Source: Rikenellaceae bacterium (GTDB lineage: Bacteria; Bacteroidota; Bacteroidia; Bacteroidales; UBA932). Taken from it: DNA of 7,748 bases. The notes beneath the pieces are model-generated. The model was not told the origin of the DNA, made no database searches, and saw only the letters and a program-made list of their open reading frames with translations. The number at the start of each line of letters is the position of its first letter. Position 1 is the stretch's first letter. The stretch spans positions 1 through 7,748 of the forward strand of contig CAAGGO010000253.1 of the NCBI GenBank assembly GCA_900769385.1. Direction: 5' to 3'. This document shows positions 6,970 through 7,748 of the stretch, piece after piece. Position numbers and translations under genes: made by a program.

Positions 6970-7020
6970 TGCAGTTTTGTGGCGTTTTCTGCTCAATTCC
7001 AGAAAAGAATCATCTTAAAA

Positions 7021-7748
7021 TTACTCATCACCCTCAGGACCAGGGTTCAGAATCATATCCTTTGATATTACTATACCATATGGAACATTCCTGAATTTGC
7101 CTTCTTGAGGAATAAGAATACCCATGTCAGTCAATTGTTTGACATCTCTAAGAGCAGTATCATGGGATATTTTGGCATGTTTTGCCCAGTTTTTTACAGT
7201 AAGCTTGCCTACATATCCATCCAGGTAGATATTGAGTACTTTCCGCTGACGGTCATTCAATATGGCCTGCGAATGATTCTGCCAGAAGATAGCCTTATTA
7301 AGGATTGAGGAAAGCATTTCCTCTGCTTCCTCTATAGATCTTAGCATGCAATCTAGATACCAGTCAATCCATTCAGTAATATCGCATGACCCTTTCTGAC
7401 ATTTTTCTAATATGTCATTATATTTCCTCTTTTCTTTATTAATCTGTCGGGAAATACTGAAATATCTCAAAGTGGAATTGTCTGCCTGACTCAATGCCAT
7501 ATCTGCGATTGCTCTGCTGATTCGTCCATTTCCATCATCAAAAGGGTGGATGCTCACAAACCAGAAATGAGCAATAGCTGACTTTACATAATCTTTCTGC
7601 GTTACATCAGAATTAAACCAGTTGAGAAACTTTTGCATCTGGGACGGTACGGCATCAGCATCGGGTGCGTGATAATGTACTTTCTCTCTTCCCCAAGTCC
7701 CGGATATTACATTCATAGGATCTACACGATACTTACCTACATTGATAA
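7021..7748 (-). CDS. Fic-domain protein (probable AMP-transferase) with C-terminal winged helix; 5' part outside the window
   Basis: Fic enzymes transfer AMP, or less often another nucleotide part, from a nucleotide substrate to target proteins. The catalytic loop HPFDDGNGR is intact at 7522-7548, matching HxFx(D/E)GNGR with its catalytic His and phosphate-binding residues. The Met at 7716 is not the start: the frame stays open to the edge and reads INVGKYRVDP immediately before it, the usual GKYR-x-x-PM-x-VVSG strand of Fic proteins. The gene is therefore partial. After the Fic core, about 100-140 is helical, and the last ~75 residues (LNDRQRKVLNIYL, then LTVKNWAKHAKISHDTALRDVKQLTDMGIL) form a winged helix. 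This layout matches Fic proteins with an N-terminal DUF4172 domain, about 370 residues long, so roughly 130-140 residues are missing. Convergent with the pst operon and apparently unrelated to it. The physiological target is unknown. Confidence 0.88.
   Translation of the reverse strand, partial: INVGKYRVDPMNVISGTWGREKVHYHAPDADAVPSQMQKFLNWFNSDVTQKDYVKSAIAHFWFVSIHPFDDGNGRISRAIADMALSQADNSTLRYFSISRQINKEKRKYNDILEKCQKGSCDITEWIDWYLDCMLRSIEEAEEMLSSILNKAIFWQNHSQAILNDRQRKVLNIYLDGYVGKLTVKNWAKHAKISHDTALRDVKQLTDMGILIPQEGKFRNVPYGIVISKDMILNPGPEGDE

Noticed and set aside
6985..7006. Hairpin TTTTCTG/CAGAAAA between the terminator and the Fic gene
   Set aside because: Short stem, eight-base loop and no T run on either strand; the 6936-6969 hairpin already serves the region.
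1..7748. tRNA, rRNA, CRISPR array, insertion sequence or integrase
   Set aside because: No cloverleaf, spaced repeats, transposase-like protein or terminal inverted repeats were seen on either strand.

Overview
The window reads as a phosphate-starvation (Pho) locus from a member of the Bacteroidota, probably Bacteroidales. Three things suggest this. The coding starts are preceded by A/T-rich leaders with no clear Shine-Dalgarno sequence. Perfect matches to the Bacteroidetes -7 promoter element TAnnTTTG lie upstream of both divergent transcription units. The proteins are Bacteroidales-like, including an outer-membrane porin placed at the head of a pst operon. Genus cannot be assigned from the sequence alone.

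Layout: 1-195 is A/T-rich sequence with no supportable gene. On the minus strand, 2161-196 encodes an OmpR/PhoB-type response regulator followed, with a 17-base overlap, by a PhoR-type membrane histidine kinase. A 191-base divergent regulatory region (2162-2352) carries an 18-base Pho-box-like direct repeat and a -7 element facing each way. On the plus strand, 2353-6921 is a tight five-gene cluster: outer-membrane porin, pstS (lipoprotein phosphate-binding protein), pstC, pstA and pstB. A strong hairpin terminator follows at 6936-6969. The right end is a minus-strand Fic-domain AMP-transferase-like gene whose 5' part runs off the window.

How it fits together: the porin would admit phosphate through the outer membrane, PstS would capture it in the periplasm, PstC and PstA form the inner-membrane channel, and PstB supplies ATP hydrolysis. 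The divergent two-component pair is the obvious candidate regulator, acting through the Pho-box-like repeat between the two units. Two departures from the enterobacterial model stand out. No phoU follows pstB, and the kinase lacks the cytoplasmic PAS domain (and HAMP) through which PhoU is thought to signal to PhoR. Instead it has a periplasmic PDC/Cache-like sensor segment. The two absences fit one another.

Overall this is mostly a recognisable housekeeping locus. I see no sign of a wholly undescribed system. The regulatory architecture is the part most worth checking.
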